Below are positions 9,053-17,800 of a stretch of 64,000 nucleotides of DNA, one piece after another. The notes beneath the pieces are model-generated. The model was given only the letters and a program-made list of their open reading frames with translations. It was not told the origin of the DNA and did no database searches. The position numbers and the translations under genes are program-made. Each line of letters starts with the position of its first letter. Position 1 is the first letter of the stretch. Source of the DNA: Nitratidesulfovibrio sp. (GTDB lineage Bacteria > Desulfobacterota > Desulfovibrionia > Desulfovibrionales > Desulfovibrionaceae); contig NZ_JBDXXH010000004.1 of assembly GCF_040373385.1 (NCBI RefSeq), forward strand, positions 177,952 to 241,951, read 5' to 3'.

Positions 9053-10399
9053 TCAAATGGGGCAGGCTCGGGTGGTATCCGGCACCATCCCCGCCAGATC
9101 CACCTGACCGGTGGACTCCAGCACCGCCCGCCAGTAGTCGGACGCCACGTTCAGCTTGCGCCGGGTGCGCGTCACCAGATCCAGCGGCAGGTGCACGTAC
9201 CGGTCCATCAGCTTGGACACCACCATGCCGGTGCGCCCGGCCATGGCGGCATGCACGGCGTGCTGGCCCAGAAAGCCGCAGTATACGCGGTCGTTGGCAT
9301 TGGCGGGCACGGAACGGATGATGTAGCTGGGGTCGATGTACTTCAGCGAGTAGGGCAGCGCCCGTTCATCGCAGTAGCGCTTGATTTCGGTGCGCAGCAG
9401 GGTGGCAATGTCCCCGAGGATGGGGTTGCCCGAGGCGTCGGTTTCTCCGGTGCCTTCCAGCAGGTGCTGGCCCGCGCCTTCGGCCACCACGATGACGGCA
9501 TGGGCGCGCGAGCGCAGCCGCTTTTCCAGCGCGGGCAAAAGCCCCCCTTCGCCGTGCAGCGAAAAGCGCACCTCGGGAATGAGCACGAAGTTCACTTCCT
9601 TCAGCGAAAGGGTGGCGTGCGCGGCGATGAAGCCCGACTCGCGCCCCATCAGCTTGACCAGGCCCACGCCGTTCATGGCCCCCAGCGCCTCGACGTGGGC
9701 GCACTGGATGGCTTCCGTGGCCTTGTACACGGCGGTTTCGAAGCCGAACGACTGGCTGATGAAATTGATGTCGTTGTCGATGGTCTTGGGGATGCCGATG
9801 ACCGAGATGCGCAGGTTGCGCCGCGCGATTTCGGCCACGATGCCCGATGCCGCGCGCATGGTGCCGTCGCCGCCGATCATGAACAGGGCGCTGACGTTCA
9901 TGCGTTCCAGCGCGTCCACCACTTCTTCGGGCGACTGCGGCCCGCGCGACGAGGCCAGGATGGTGCCGCCGAACTGGTGGATGTCCGACACCTTGTCCGG
10001 GGTCAGTTCCATGAATTCGTGGCGGTACTTGGGGATGAACCCTTCAAGCCCGTAGCGGATGCCGATGACGGCGGGCACGTTGTAGGCGTGGTACGCCTCC
10101 ATGACGATGGCCCGGATCACGTCGTTGATGCCGGGGCACAGGCCGCCGCAGGTGACGATGGCGCACTTGGTCTTGGAAGAGTCGAAATACAGGTGGCTGC
10201 GCGGCCCGGCGGATTCGAACAGCAGGGGCACCGATTCCGCGCCCAGTTCGGCGATGTGCTCGCGGTCGAGAAACAGGGGGATGCCCTGTTCGTCGGCGTA
10301 ATTGCCGTAGCAGAGCGGCGTGGGAATCTTGGCCTGCCCCAGGACGGGGATGGAGGTATCCAGTTGCAGGGTGCCGTTGTCGTAAAGGGTCGAGGGCAT
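9053..10399 (-). CDS. ATP-dependent 6-phosphofructokinase
   Basis: A 448-residue enzyme that phosphorylates fructose 6-phosphate to the 1,6-bisphosphate in glycolysis. CGGLCPGIND (about 84-93) is the phosphate-binding loop, IGGDGTMRAA contains GGDGT (176-180), and IPKTIDND (203-210) carries the catalytic Asp residues. The Gly in GGDGT points to ATP as donor, while the Lys in PKTIDND is the residue otherwise typical of pyrophosphate-dependent enzymes. This Gly/Lys combination is known from the ATP-using trypanosome/plant-like branch. The frame runs open further upstream, but I chose the ATG at 10399 because GGAGG lies seven to eleven bases before it and the upstream residues are low-complexity. 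It is a single-gene unit. Confidence 0.92.
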   Translation of the reverse strand: MPSTLYDNGTLQLDTSIPVLGQAKIPTPLCYGNYADEQGIPLFLDREHIAELGAESVPLLFESAGPRSHLYFDSSKTKCAIVTCGGLCPGINDVIRAIVMEAYHAYNVPAVIGIRYGLEGFIPKYRHEFMELTPDKVSDIHQFGGTILASSRGPQSPEEVVDALERMNVSALFMIGGDGTMRAASGIVAEIARRNLRISVIGIPKTIDNDINFISQSFGFETAVYKATEAIQCAHVEALGAMNGVGLVKLMGRESGFIAAHATLSLKEVNFVLIPEVRFSLHGEGGLLPALEKRLRSRAHAVIVVAEGAGQHLLEGTGETDASGNPILGDIATLLRTEIKRYCDERALPYSLKYIDPSYIIRSVPANANDRVYCGFLGQHAVHAAMAGRTGMVVSKLMDRYVHLPLDLVTRTRRKLNVASDYWRAVLESTGQVDLAGMVPDTTRACPI

Positions 10400-10839
10400 G
10401 CGGTCTGTCCTCCAGTGAGGGCAATGAGGGCAATTGGGAAGATTGGCGCGTTTGGAACGATCGAGGCGGATGGGAGCGGCCTGGGCGGTTTGGCGGGTGT
10501 GGCCGAAACCGCGCGATGTGACGGCGTGGGCCGCGTGGGGGCGCGTTTTCGTGCGCCATGCACCGGGTATACCCCTACAAGGTAGCACGGCGGGGAACAT
10601 AAGGCCAGTCCGCGCGATCGGCGCATCCGACCGTCACGGGCGCGCAACGGGGACGCGACAGGGCGTGGCCGTCCCCGCTCCGGCGGACGGAGCAAACGGG
10701 GAGGGCCAGACAGGCAGGGACAGGCAGGCAGGGCCAGACAGGCAGGGGCGGCCAGCCAGTGCCGTCCGCCCCGTTGCATGCTTCGGTCAGCCAGCCCTTC
10801 CGTGCGGGAAAGGCCGCGTTTGCCGAACTGTCGCCGTGA
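10400..10839. other. Gene-free spacer with degenerate short tandem repeats
   Basis: The 440 bases between the phosphofructokinase start and the end of the next minus-strand gene have no supported gene. Two simple-repeat tracts are visible. From 10417 to about 10500 there is a degenerate period-9 G-rich repeat (GAGGGCAAT twice, then diverged copies). From about 10699 to 10755 GGCCAGACAGGCAGG occurs twice, separated by a related GGCAGGGACAGGCA run. The phosphofructokinase promoter must lie here, but no good -35/-10 pair stands out. Confidence 0.55.
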
Positions 10840-11835
10840 TTACCAGGGGGTCGTGGGGTACTGCATGCCAAGCTGGGTATCCAGCATGGCCCGCGATGTT
10901 TCGCGCAGCACGACCGCGTTGTGCCGGGCGCACTTGTCGCAGCCGATGCCGGGCAGCGCGGACACCGCGTAGCGCACGCAGCTTCCGGCCAGTTCCAGCA
11001 GGCTGTTGCCCAGAGAGGTGAGCACGCAGTAGTTCTTCCACACGTACAGCATTTCGTCGCGCACGCGGGTGCGCACCACGCCGTCGCCGTTCAGGTCGAA
11101 GTCCTCGATTTCGGGCCGCAGGACAAAGGCGTCCTGCGCGCAGGCGCGGGCCTGCGGCACCACGGCTACGTTCCAGTCGAACATCACCGCGCGGCGGATG
11201 CGGCGGCACAGGTCGTGCCCGGTGAAGGCGTCGCCGTGAAAGCGTTCATCCAGCGGACCCAGCTTGCGCAGGGCAGCGGTCTTCACGGCGGCGAAGGCCA
11301 GCGAGACGGCCTGCACGCGGGTGGGCTGCTGGAAGTGCTTTTCGCCGTAGGCGGGCCAGTTGAACCAGGTGCGCGGCAGGCGGCCCGGCAGCCCGCTGAG
11401 GCGGGCCAGCTTCACGATCAGGCCGGGCAGGCGGGCGGCGCCGCGCAACACGGCGTCCTTGGGGCCGGTGACCATGCCGCCCGCCACCATGCAGGCGGGG
11501 GTGGTATCCATATGCTCCGCCAGGCGGCGGGCCGCGCCGGGGCACAGGGTGACGGCGGGGTCCACGAAAATGATCACGTCGCCGCTGGCGCGGGCCACGC
11601 CCAGGTTGGCGGCGGCGGCGAAACCGGTGCCCGCCGGGGCTTCGACGATGACGGCTTCGGGCGCGATGTCGCGCGCGTTGCGAATGGTGGCGTCGGTGGA
11701 GGCGCGGTCCACCACGATGATGTCGGCGGATTCGGCAAGGCCCGTCATTTCGGCCGCAGCGGCGCGGACCGAGGCAAGACAGTCGCCGATGTACTTCGCC
11801 GCGTTGGCGGCGACGATGACGAACGAGAGCTTCAT
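10840..11835 (-). CDS. Family 2 glycosyltransferase
   Basis: A 331-residue protein starting MKLSFVIVAANAAKYIGDCL, the first beta strand of a GT-A fold. DIIVVDRASTDAT and then GDVIIFVDPAVTL follow. The last is the position of the metal-binding DxD motif, here DPA, so the second Asp is missing as in several rhamnosyltransferase-like GT2 proteins. No membrane segments are evident. It probably transfers a nucleotide-activated sugar to a surface polysaccharide, but donor and acceptor are unknown. The C-terminal region contains two Cys in GCDKCARH. It is followed upstream (to the right) by a 145-base spacer made largely of a 9-bp tandem repeat, so it may not share a transcript with the HD protein gene. 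Confidence 0.8.
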   Translation of the reverse strand: MKLSFVIVAANAAKYIGDCLASVRAAAAEMTGLAESADIIVVDRASTDATIRNARDIAPEAVIVEAPAGTGFAAAANLGVARASGDVIIFVDPAVTLCPGAARRLAEHMDTTPACMVAGGMVTGPKDAVLRGAARLPGLIVKLARLSGLPGRLPRTWFNWPAYGEKHFQQPTRVQAVSLAFAAVKTAALRKLGPLDERFHGDAFTGHDLCRRIRRAVMFDWNVAVVPQARACAQDAFVLRPEIEDFDLNGDGVVRTRVRDEMLYVWKNYCVLTSLGNSLLELAGSCVRYAVSALPGIGCDKCARHNAVVLRETSRAMLDTQLGMQYPTTPW

Positions 11836-11910
11836 GCGGGGTTCCTTCGGGGCTGTTGTGCGTTGGAGCGGTGTCGTCGTTGCCGCAAGGGCGCGCGTCG
11901 GGCGTGGCCC

Positions 11911-11955
11911 GACTGGCCGGTCTGGCCGATCTGGCCGGTCGGGCTGGTCGGCTTG
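11911..11955. repeat. Period-9 tandem repeat (five degenerate units)
   Basis: Five consecutive 9-bp units, GACTGGCCG, GTCTGGCCG, ATCTGGCCG, GTCGGGCTG and GTCGGCTTG, lie between the glycosyltransferase and HD-domain genes. Closely related units occur inside the PSP1 gene (13840-13893) and inside the CapK-like gene (58257-58319). Confidence 0.7.
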
Positions 11956-11980
11956 GCCCGTGCGGGCGGAGGCTGGCCGA

Positions 11981-12538
11981 CTAGCGGGCCAGGCCCAACT
12001 CGGCTGCGCGCTGCGTCATGGCCTCGATGGCGATGGTCAGGAACTCGCCAAGCTCAAGGCCGATGGCCTCGCACTCGCGGATCCTTTCGCGGCTGACGCT
12101 GGCGGCGAACGCCTTGTCCTTCATCTTCTTCTTCAGGCTGGAGGCCTGCATGCCGTCCATGCCGGTGGGGCGCACCAGCGCGGCGGCGCTGACCAGGCCG
12201 GTCACGCTTTCGCCGCAGCGCAGGGCACGGTCAAACAGGCTGGCCGGTTCGCGCCCGGTGCATTCGCTGTTGTGGGCCACGATGGCCTGCACGGCCTCTG
12301 GCGGCAGTCCGTCGCCAATGAGGTCCACGGCCACAAGGCCGTGTCGTTCGGGGGTATCCTTGGTGAGCGGGTAGTCGATGTCGTGCAGCAGCCCGGCCAG
12401 GCCCCACAGGTCGGCGTCCTGCCCGAAACGGGCGGCCAGGCCGCGCATGACGGCTTCGGTGGCCAGGGCATGCTGGACAAGGTGGGGTTCCGGGTTGTGC
12501 GAACGCAGCAGGTCGATGGCTTCGGCGCGAGGGAGCAT
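11981..12538 (-). CDS. HD (HDIG-type) domain phosphohydrolase
   Basis: A 185-residue, single-domain HD protein. The metal ligands are readable: His in LVQHALATEAVM, the His-Asp pair in GLLHDIDYPL, a His in DTPERHGL, and HNSECTGREP further on. Small proteins of this kind are predicted phosphohydrolases of nucleotides or related phosphoesters. The natural substrate cannot be inferred. The frame extends upstream to 12607, but the ATG at 12538 has GGAGG with good spacing and begins directly with the conserved domain, so I chose it. It is divergent from the PSP1 gene with about 300 bases between starts. Confidence 0.8.
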   Translation of the reverse strand: MLPRAEAIDLLRSHNPEPHLVQHALATEAVMRGLAARFGQDADLWGLAGLLHDIDYPLTKDTPERHGLVAVDLIGDGLPPEAVQAIVAHNSECTGREPASLFDRALRCGESVTGLVSAAALVRPTGMDGMQASSLKKKMKDKAFAASVSRERIRECEAIGLELGEFLTIAIEAMTQRAAELGLAR

Positions 12539-12837
12539 GGCGGCCTCCGGAAAACAGGCTTCGTGAAACGGGTCACATGGTCTGTGGACCTTGTACGGTA
12601 CGAGCACGGGCGTTGCAACAGCCGGGAACTCGCACAGGCCGAAGGGGGGCGCCGCCGCCGGGGCCGCGCGGGGCGCGGCTTTGTTGACACGTGCCCCATA
12701 AAAGCGGAAAAGAGGAGGTTATTTCGCCAAGGAAGGCGGAGATGGCCGCCACGCGGCCATGCGGCGTAATCCGTTCGCACCCCCTTCCGCCGGAATGTTT
12801 CCGGACGGGCGTCAACCGGCTGAAACCGGCGAGCACG

Positions 12838-14520
12838 ATGGAACGAATACTCGGCATCAAGTTCCGTGAATACGGACAGATATACTATTTTCTTTGTGGT
12901 GGTCAGCCCGTTGCCGTGAGCGACAGGGTGATCGTGGAAACCGACCAGGGCCAGGGCATCGGCGAGGTTGTTGCCCTGCGCGACGACCTGCCCGAAGACG
13001 CGGGCGAGACCGAGGGCGACCTTCGCCCCATCATGCGCGTGGCGAGCGGCGAGGACCTGGAGCAGGCGGCGGAGAACGAGAAGCTGGGCGACGAGGCCCG
13101 CGCCTTCTGCAACGAATGCATCCGGGGCCGCGACCTGGAGATGAAGCTGGTGGACGTGGAGGTGTTCTTCGACCGCAGCAAGATCATCTTCTATTTCACC
13201 GCGCCGACCCGCATCGACTTCCGCGAACTGGTCAAGGACCTGGTCAAGAACTACCGCACCCGCATAGAGCTGCGCCAGATCGGCGTGCGCCACGAAACGC
13301 AGATGATCGGCGCGGTGGGCAACTGCGGCATGGTCTGCTGCTGCCGCCGGTTCTTGCGCAAGTTTGCCCCGGTAACCATCAAGATGGCCAAGGAGCAGAA
13401 CCTGTTCCTGAACCCGGCCAAGATTTCGGGCATTTGCGGGCGCCTGCTGTGCTGCCTGAGCTACGAGCAGGAAAACTACGAGGAATTCCACCGGCGTTGC
13501 CCGCGCCTTGGCAAGAAGTACCTGACCTCGCGCGGCGCGGTGAAGGTGCTGCGGGCCAACATGTTCCGGAGCAGCCTGGCCCTGCTGACCGAGTCCAACG
13601 AAGAGGTCGAGGTCACGCTGGAAGAATGGCAGCAGATGGAGCCGCGTCGGCCCGATCAGGGGGGCGGCGGCCCCGGTGGCAACATGACGCGCCCCGAGGG
13701 ACACCCCGAGCGCCGCGTGGACGGGCCGGAAGGCCAGCCGCGTGAAGGTCGTGATGGGCGCAGGCCCGAGCGTGGGGACCGCCCCGAGCGCTCTGATCGT
13801 CCTGACCGTCCTGACCGGGGTGACCGTCAGGAGCGAGCGGATCGCCCAGATCGCCCAGATCGCCCAGACCGGCCAGACCGGCCCGACCGGCGCGATGGCC
13901 GTGCCCCGCAGGCTCCATCCGACCTGCCTGTTGCCCATGGCGCCCTGCGCCCCATGGGCGAGGCCGCCCCGGCGGGCAGCATCGCCCAGGCCGAGTTTTC
14001 CGCAACCTTCGATACATTCATGAGCGGCGGCCCCGCCCCACAGGCTCAAGGGGCGGATGCCCCGCAGACCGTCGCGGAGCCCCCCGTGCCCCTTGCGGGT
14101 GACGGCGTGGCGCCTGTTCCGGCGGACGCGGCTGGCCCGGTGGCTTCGGCCTCGGGTGGCGAAGAGGTTGCCCCTGCGGCAGCGATGCCAGATGCCTCAG
14201 CCGGTACCGTCAGCGGCGTTGCGCCGCAGGCCCCCGGCGTGGGGGCGGCGGCGTCCGACGCGGTTGAGCCCGCGCCTCCTGCCGCGTCGGCGCCTTCCGC
14301 ACCGGCTGCGGAAGTGGCCCCCCCCGTGGCGGGAGCACCGGCGGCCATCGCGATGCCGCGCGCGCGCGGCCCGCTGAAAAACACCGATCCGGCCACCTTG
14401 CGTTCCAGCCGGGGGCGGCGCAAGCGCAAGCGGCGTCCTTCCGGACCTCGCAATGAGGGTGACGGGGGCGGCGGGGGCGGCTCCGGGGGCGGTCCTGTCG
14501 GCGGCTCCGGCAGCGAATAA
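12838..14520 (+). CDS. PSP1-domain protein (YaaT/RicT-like) with long disordered tail
   Basis: A 560-residue protein. Residues 1-265 are a PSP1/YaaT core: MERILGIKFREYGQIYYF at the start, then QMIGAVGNCGMVCCCRRFL and AKISGICGRLLCCLSYE, the Cys-rich segments that in Bacillus RicT take part in Fe-S cluster binding with RicA and RicF. The remaining half is low complexity. First comes an Arg/Asp/Pro/Glu stretch built on an R-P-D/D-R-P repeat (13764-13897), then an Ala/Pro-rich segment and a basic end (RSSRGRRKRKRRP) followed by a Gly run. This tail is absent from the Bacillus protein and resembles RNA-binding disordered tails. The start at 12838 places the conserved core at the N-terminus. The longer open frame upstream has no family resemblance. 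metG follows by 163 bases, probably in one operon. Confidence 0.85.
   Translation: MERILGIKFREYGQIYYFLCGGQPVAVSDRVIVETDQGQGIGEVVALRDDLPEDAGETEGDLRPIMRVASGEDLEQAAENEKLGDEARAFCNECIRGRDLEMKLVDVEVFFDRSKIIFYFTAPTRIDFRELVKDLVKNYRTRIELRQIGVRHETQMIGAVGNCGMVCCCRRFLRKFAPVTIKMAKEQNLFLNPAKISGICGRLLCCLSYEQENYEEFHRRCPRLGKKYLTSRGAVKVLRANMFRSSLALLTESNEEVEVTLEEWQQMEPRRPDQGGGGPGGNMTRPEGHPERRVDGPEGQPREGRDGRRPERGDRPERSDRPDRPDRGDRQERADRPDRPDRPDRPDRPDRRDGRAPQAPSDLPVAHGALRPMGEAAPAGSIAQAEFSATFDTFMSGGPAPQAQGADAPQTVAEPPVPLAGDGVAPVPADAAGPVASASGGEEVAPAAAMPDASAGTVSGVAPQAPGVGAAASDAVEPAPPAASAPSAPAAEVAPPVAGAPAAIAMPRARGPLKNTDPATLRSSRGRRKRKRRPSGPRNEGDGGGGGGSGGGPVGGSGSE
13840..13893 (+). repeat. In-frame 9-bp tandem repeat in the PSP1 gene
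   Basis: Six contiguous 9-bp units, three of GATCGCCCA, then GACCGGCCA, GACCGGCCC and GACCGGCGC, encode successive Asp-Arg-Pro tripeptides. Diverged copies extend to the left to about 13764. The frame is preserved because the unit length is a multiple of three. Confidence 0.85.
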
Positions 14521-14683
14521 CTGACGGCACCCGCAGATTCCGGCCTCCACCCGTCAGGGGCAGGGGCCGACGACCTTACAGGCAACAGTTTCCGCCCCCG
14601 GCGCGTGCCGGGGGCGGCCATCATATCGGAACAGCGGCGCGGCAGGCCCGCGCCGCCCGCAGCGCCCGAATCGGGAGACTCAC

Positions 14684-16669
14684 GTGGACCGTTTCTACAT
14701 CACCACACCCATCTACTACGTCAACGCCAAGCCGCATCTCGGCCATGCCTACACCACCATCGTGGCCGATTCGCTGCGCCGCTTCCACCGCCTGCTGGGC
14801 AAGGACACCTATTTTCTTACCGGCACCGACGAGCACGGCGACAAGATCGTGCAGGCCGCCGAAAAGGCCGGGTGTTCGCCGCAGGAATTCGTGGACGGCG
14901 TGAGCACGCAGTTTCGCGACCTGTGGCCGCATCTTGGCGTGGAGTACGACCAGTTCATCCGCACCACCGACGCGGAGCACAAGAAGTGCGTGCAGGACGT
15001 GCTGCAGAAGGTCTACGACAGCGGCGACATCTACTTCGGCGAATACGGCGGGCACTACTGTTACGGGTGCGAGCGGTTCTACACCGAGAAGGAACTGGAA
15101 AACGGCCTGTGCCCCCAGCATCAGGTGAAGCCGGAATACATCAGCGAAAAGAACTACTTCTTCCGCATGTCCAAGTACCAGGGCTGGCTGCGCCAGTACA
15201 TCCTGGACAACCCCGACTTCATCCGGCCCGAACGCTACCGCAGCGAAGTGCTGGGCATTCTGGACAGCGGCGCGCTGGAAGACCTGTGCATCTCGCGGCC
15301 CAAGTCCCGCCTGACCTGGGGCATCGAACTGCCGTTCGACAAGGACTACGTGTGCTACGTGTGGTTCGACGCGCTGATCAACTACATTTCCGCGCTGGGT
15401 TGGCCCGAAGGCGAGAAGTTCGGCCGCTTCTGGCCCGGCGTGCAGCACCTGGTGGCCAAGGACATCCTGAAGCCCCACGCGGTGTTCTGGCCCACCATGC
15501 TGAAGGCGGCAGGGCTTGAGCCCTACAACAACCTGAACGTGCACGGCTACTGGCTGGTGCGCGACACCAAGATGTCCAAATCGCTGGGCAACGTGGTGGA
15601 CCCGCTGTCCATGATCGACAAGTACGGCCTGAGCGCCTTCCGCTACTTCCTGCTGCGCGAAATGCACTTCGGCAGCGATGCCAGCTTCTCGGAAGACGCG
15701 CTGGTGGCCCGCCTGAACGCGGACCTGGCCAACGACCTCGGCAACCTGTTCAGCCGCGTGCTGTCCATGACCGCCAAGTACTTCGGCGGCGTGGTGCCCG
15801 CGCAGGGGGCGCTGACCGAGGAAGACGAGGCCATCCGCACCCTGGCGGAAGAGGCCCAGCGCAACTACGTGCGGCTGTTCGAGCGGGTGCGTTTTTCCAA
15901 TGCCCTTGAATCGTTGTGGGAACTGGTGCGTGCCCTGAACCGCTACGTGGACCATGCCGCGCCGTGGGCCCTGTTCAAGCAGGGCGACACGGAGCGCCTT
16001 GGCACCGTCATGTACGTGATGCTGGAATGCATGCGCAAGGTTGCCGTGCACCTGTGGCCGGTGATGCCCGAGGCGTCCGCCGTGCTGCTGGGGCAGCTGG
16101 GCCAGACGCTGGACCCGGCCACCGTGCAGTTGGCTGAAGAGGCCGACCGCTGGGGCGGGCTGGCCGCCGGTACCACGGTGGCGGCATCGTCCAACCTGTT
16201 CCCCCGCGTGGAACTGGAAAAGACGGAAGAGGCCAGGCCTGCCAAGGCGGAAGGCAAGAAGAAGGACAAGGCGGCCGCGCCCGCGCAGGCTGCGGCCCAA
16301 TCCGCCACGCCTGCCGCCGCTCCTGCAACTGGCGACGTGCCCGCCACCATAGATTTCGCCGATTTCCAGAAACTGGACATCCGCTTCGGCACGGTGGTTG
16401 TGGTGGAACGCCATCCCAACGCCGACAAGCTGCTGCGTGTGGAGGTGGACCTTGGTGAAGCGGCCCCGCGCCAGATCGTGGCCGGGCTTGCCGAATACTT
16501 CGAGCCGGATTTTCTGCTGGGGCGCCAGGTGGCCGTGGTGGCCAACCTTGCCCCGCGCAAGTTGCGCGGGCTGGAATCGCAGGGGATGATCCTTGCGGTG
16601 CGTACCGAAAGCGGCATGCAACTGGTGGCTGCCTCCGGCCCGGTGGCCAACGGGGCCAAGGTGTCGTAG
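14684..16669 (+). CDS. metG: Methionine--tRNA ligase with C-terminal tRNA-binding domain
   Basis: A 661-residue class I aminoacyl-tRNA synthetase that charges tRNA-Met and the initiator tRNA. The HIGH motif is AKPHLGHAYT, the KMSKS loop is DTKMSKSLGNV, and the connective-peptide zinc site is a single knuckle, CYGCERFY with GLCPQHQ. After the anticodon-binding helices comes an Ala/Lys-rich linker and a C-terminal EMAP-II/Trbp111-like OB-fold (DFQKLDIRFGTVVVVERHPNADKLL onward in two pieces), which favours dimerisation and tRNA binding. The start codon is GTG at 14684. An ideal terminator follows 37 bases after the stop. Confidence 0.97.
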   Translation: MDRFYITTPIYYVNAKPHLGHAYTTIVADSLRRFHRLLGKDTYFLTGTDEHGDKIVQAAEKAGCSPQEFVDGVSTQFRDLWPHLGVEYDQFIRTTDAEHKKCVQDVLQKVYDSGDIYFGEYGGHYCYGCERFYTEKELENGLCPQHQVKPEYISEKNYFFRMSKYQGWLRQYILDNPDFIRPERYRSEVLGILDSGALEDLCISRPKSRLTWGIELPFDKDYVCYVWFDALINYISALGWPEGEKFGRFWPGVQHLVAKDILKPHAVFWPTMLKAAGLEPYNNLNVHGYWLVRDTKMSKSLGNVVDPLSMIDKYGLSAFRYFLLREMHFGSDASFSEDALVARLNADLANDLGNLFSRVLSMTAKYFGGVVPAQGALTEEDEAIRTLAEEAQRNYVRLFERVRFSNALESLWELVRALNRYVDHAAPWALFKQGDTERLGTVMYVMLECMRKVAVHLWPVMPEASAVLLGQLGQTLDPATVQLAEEADRWGGLAAGTTVAASSNLFPRVELEKTEEARPAKAEGKKKDKAAAPAQAAAQSATPAAAPATGDVPATIDFADFQKLDIRFGTVVVVERHPNADKLLRVEVDLGEAAPRQIVAGLAEYFEPDFLLGRQVAVVANLAPRKLRGLESQGMILAVRTESGMQLVAASGPVANGAKVS

Positions 16670-16705
16670 CCGTGATCGGGTAACCGCTCTGGGTTTTTGA
16701 AACGC

Positions 16706-16743
16706 AAACCGCCCGCCGATGCATGTCGGCGGGCGGTTTTTTT
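16706..16743 (+). terminator. Rho-independent terminator after metG
   Basis: A 14-bp perfect stem (16706-16719 with 16726-16739) with loop TGCATG is followed by a T run. The A run at the left foot means it can also work on the minus strand for the gene ending at 16876. Confidence 0.93.
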
Positions 16744-16875
16744 CGGGCGGGAAACAGGGTGGGCAGGGCCGAGCGAAGGTGCGCGAGGCGTGGTCGCCGG
16801 GCAGCGTGGAAAAGGGGGGGGATGCCCCGCACACGCCACCAGCCGGGGGGGGGCGGGGGGGCCGGGGCCTTGCGG

Positions 16876-17625
16876 CTATGCGTCGTTGCGATCAGCGGGG
16901 ATGCTGCCGCCGTCGGTGTTGGCCTTGCCGTCCTCCGGTTCGTCCTCCGGTGCCTCCAGGGTGTCGTCCACCCGGTAGCGGCGGTACAGCAGGTAGCCAA
17001 GCAGGCTGGATACCACGAACAGCACGGCGCTGGCGGTGGTGCGCAACTCTGGCGAAACGCGCACGCCGCTGCCCAGCAGGGCAAAGATGAAGGTTTGCGG
17101 CACGTATCCGGCGGAGGACCCGGCAAAGAAGGGCAGCGCGGGAATGGCGCTGACTCCGGCCAGCAGGTTGGTCAGCATGTTGTTGCCCACGGGCAGGCAG
17201 CGGATGATGAACGACATGGCGAACGGGTCGCGCCCGAGAAAGGCGTTGATCTTGGCCACCCTGCGGCTGAAGCGGCGCGCCACGAACGATTGTCCGCCGA
17301 GGCGCGCGTAGTAGAAGGTGACCACGCAACCCAGAACCGTGGCCAGCGTGCCCCACACCGTGCCCAGCACCGCGCCGAAGGCGTAGCCGCCCAGAAAGCT
17401 GACAACTTGCCGAGGCATGCCTACGGCGGTGAGCAGGCAGCTCACGCCAAGGTACAGGGCCAGCCCGGACACGCCGTGGTCGCGGATGTTGGCGTCTACC
17501 CAGGCAGTGTCGAGGGCGTCGTGCAGGCCGGAAAGGCGCAGCAGCGCGATGGCGGCGGCAAGGCCGAGAAAGACGAACGCACCCTTGAGCACGCGTTTGA
17601 GCAGTCGGGCGGGGCTGTGGGTCAT
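16876..17625 (-). CDS. TVP38/TMEM64 (SNARE-associated/DedA-like) membrane protein
   Basis: A 249-residue integral membrane protein of the VTT domain family. It has an N-terminal membrane segment after a short basic start (MTHSPARLLKRVLKG), then several hydrophobic segments. The conserved block GMPRQVVSFLGGYAFGAVLG is followed by RRFSRRVAKINAFLGRDPF and IIRCLPVGNNMLTN, which match the re-entrant-helix and Arg-x-x-Pro motifs of the family. Relatives act as lipid (polyprenyl phosphate or phospholipid) scramblases or flippases. The open frame extends further upstream, but that part is low-complexity His/Arg, so I start at the ATG at 17625. The C-terminus is acidic. It may share a transcript with the two genes to its right. 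Confidence 0.8.
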   Translation of the reverse strand: MTHSPARLLKRVLKGAFVFLGLAAAIALLRLSGLHDALDTAWVDANIRDHGVSGLALYLGVSCLLTAVGMPRQVVSFLGGYAFGAVLGTVWGTLATVLGCVVTFYYARLGGQSFVARRFSRRVAKINAFLGRDPFAMSFIIRCLPVGNNMLTNLLAGVSAIPALPFFAGSSAGYVPQTFIFALLGSGVRVSPELRTTASAVLFVVSSLLGYLLYRRYRVDDTLEAPEDEPEDGKANTDGGSIPADRNDA

Positions 17626-17751
17626 GCGGGGCGGTGGCAGGGGCCGGGTGAGGGTGGATGGATGGGGCGGCGCGGCATGCCTGCGGCCACAGCCGTCGTG
17701 CGGGGCGGCGGCATGCGCCGCATGTGGGCAGTAGCGGCAACGGGCCGCAAC

Positions 17752-17783
17752 GTCAAGGTGTCGCGACGTCAAGGTGTCGCGAC
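17752..17783. repeat. 16-bp direct tandem repeat
   Basis: GTCAAGGTGTCGCGAC occurs twice back to back and a third partial copy (GTCAAGG) follows, in the spacer between the TVP38-like gene and the small membrane protein gene. Confidence 0.85.
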
Positions 17784-17800
17784 GTCAAGGCGCCGGGGCG

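Noticed and set aside
12684..12712. TTGACA before the PSP1 gene as a sigma-70 promoter
   Set aside because: No acceptable -10 sequence at 16-18 bases.
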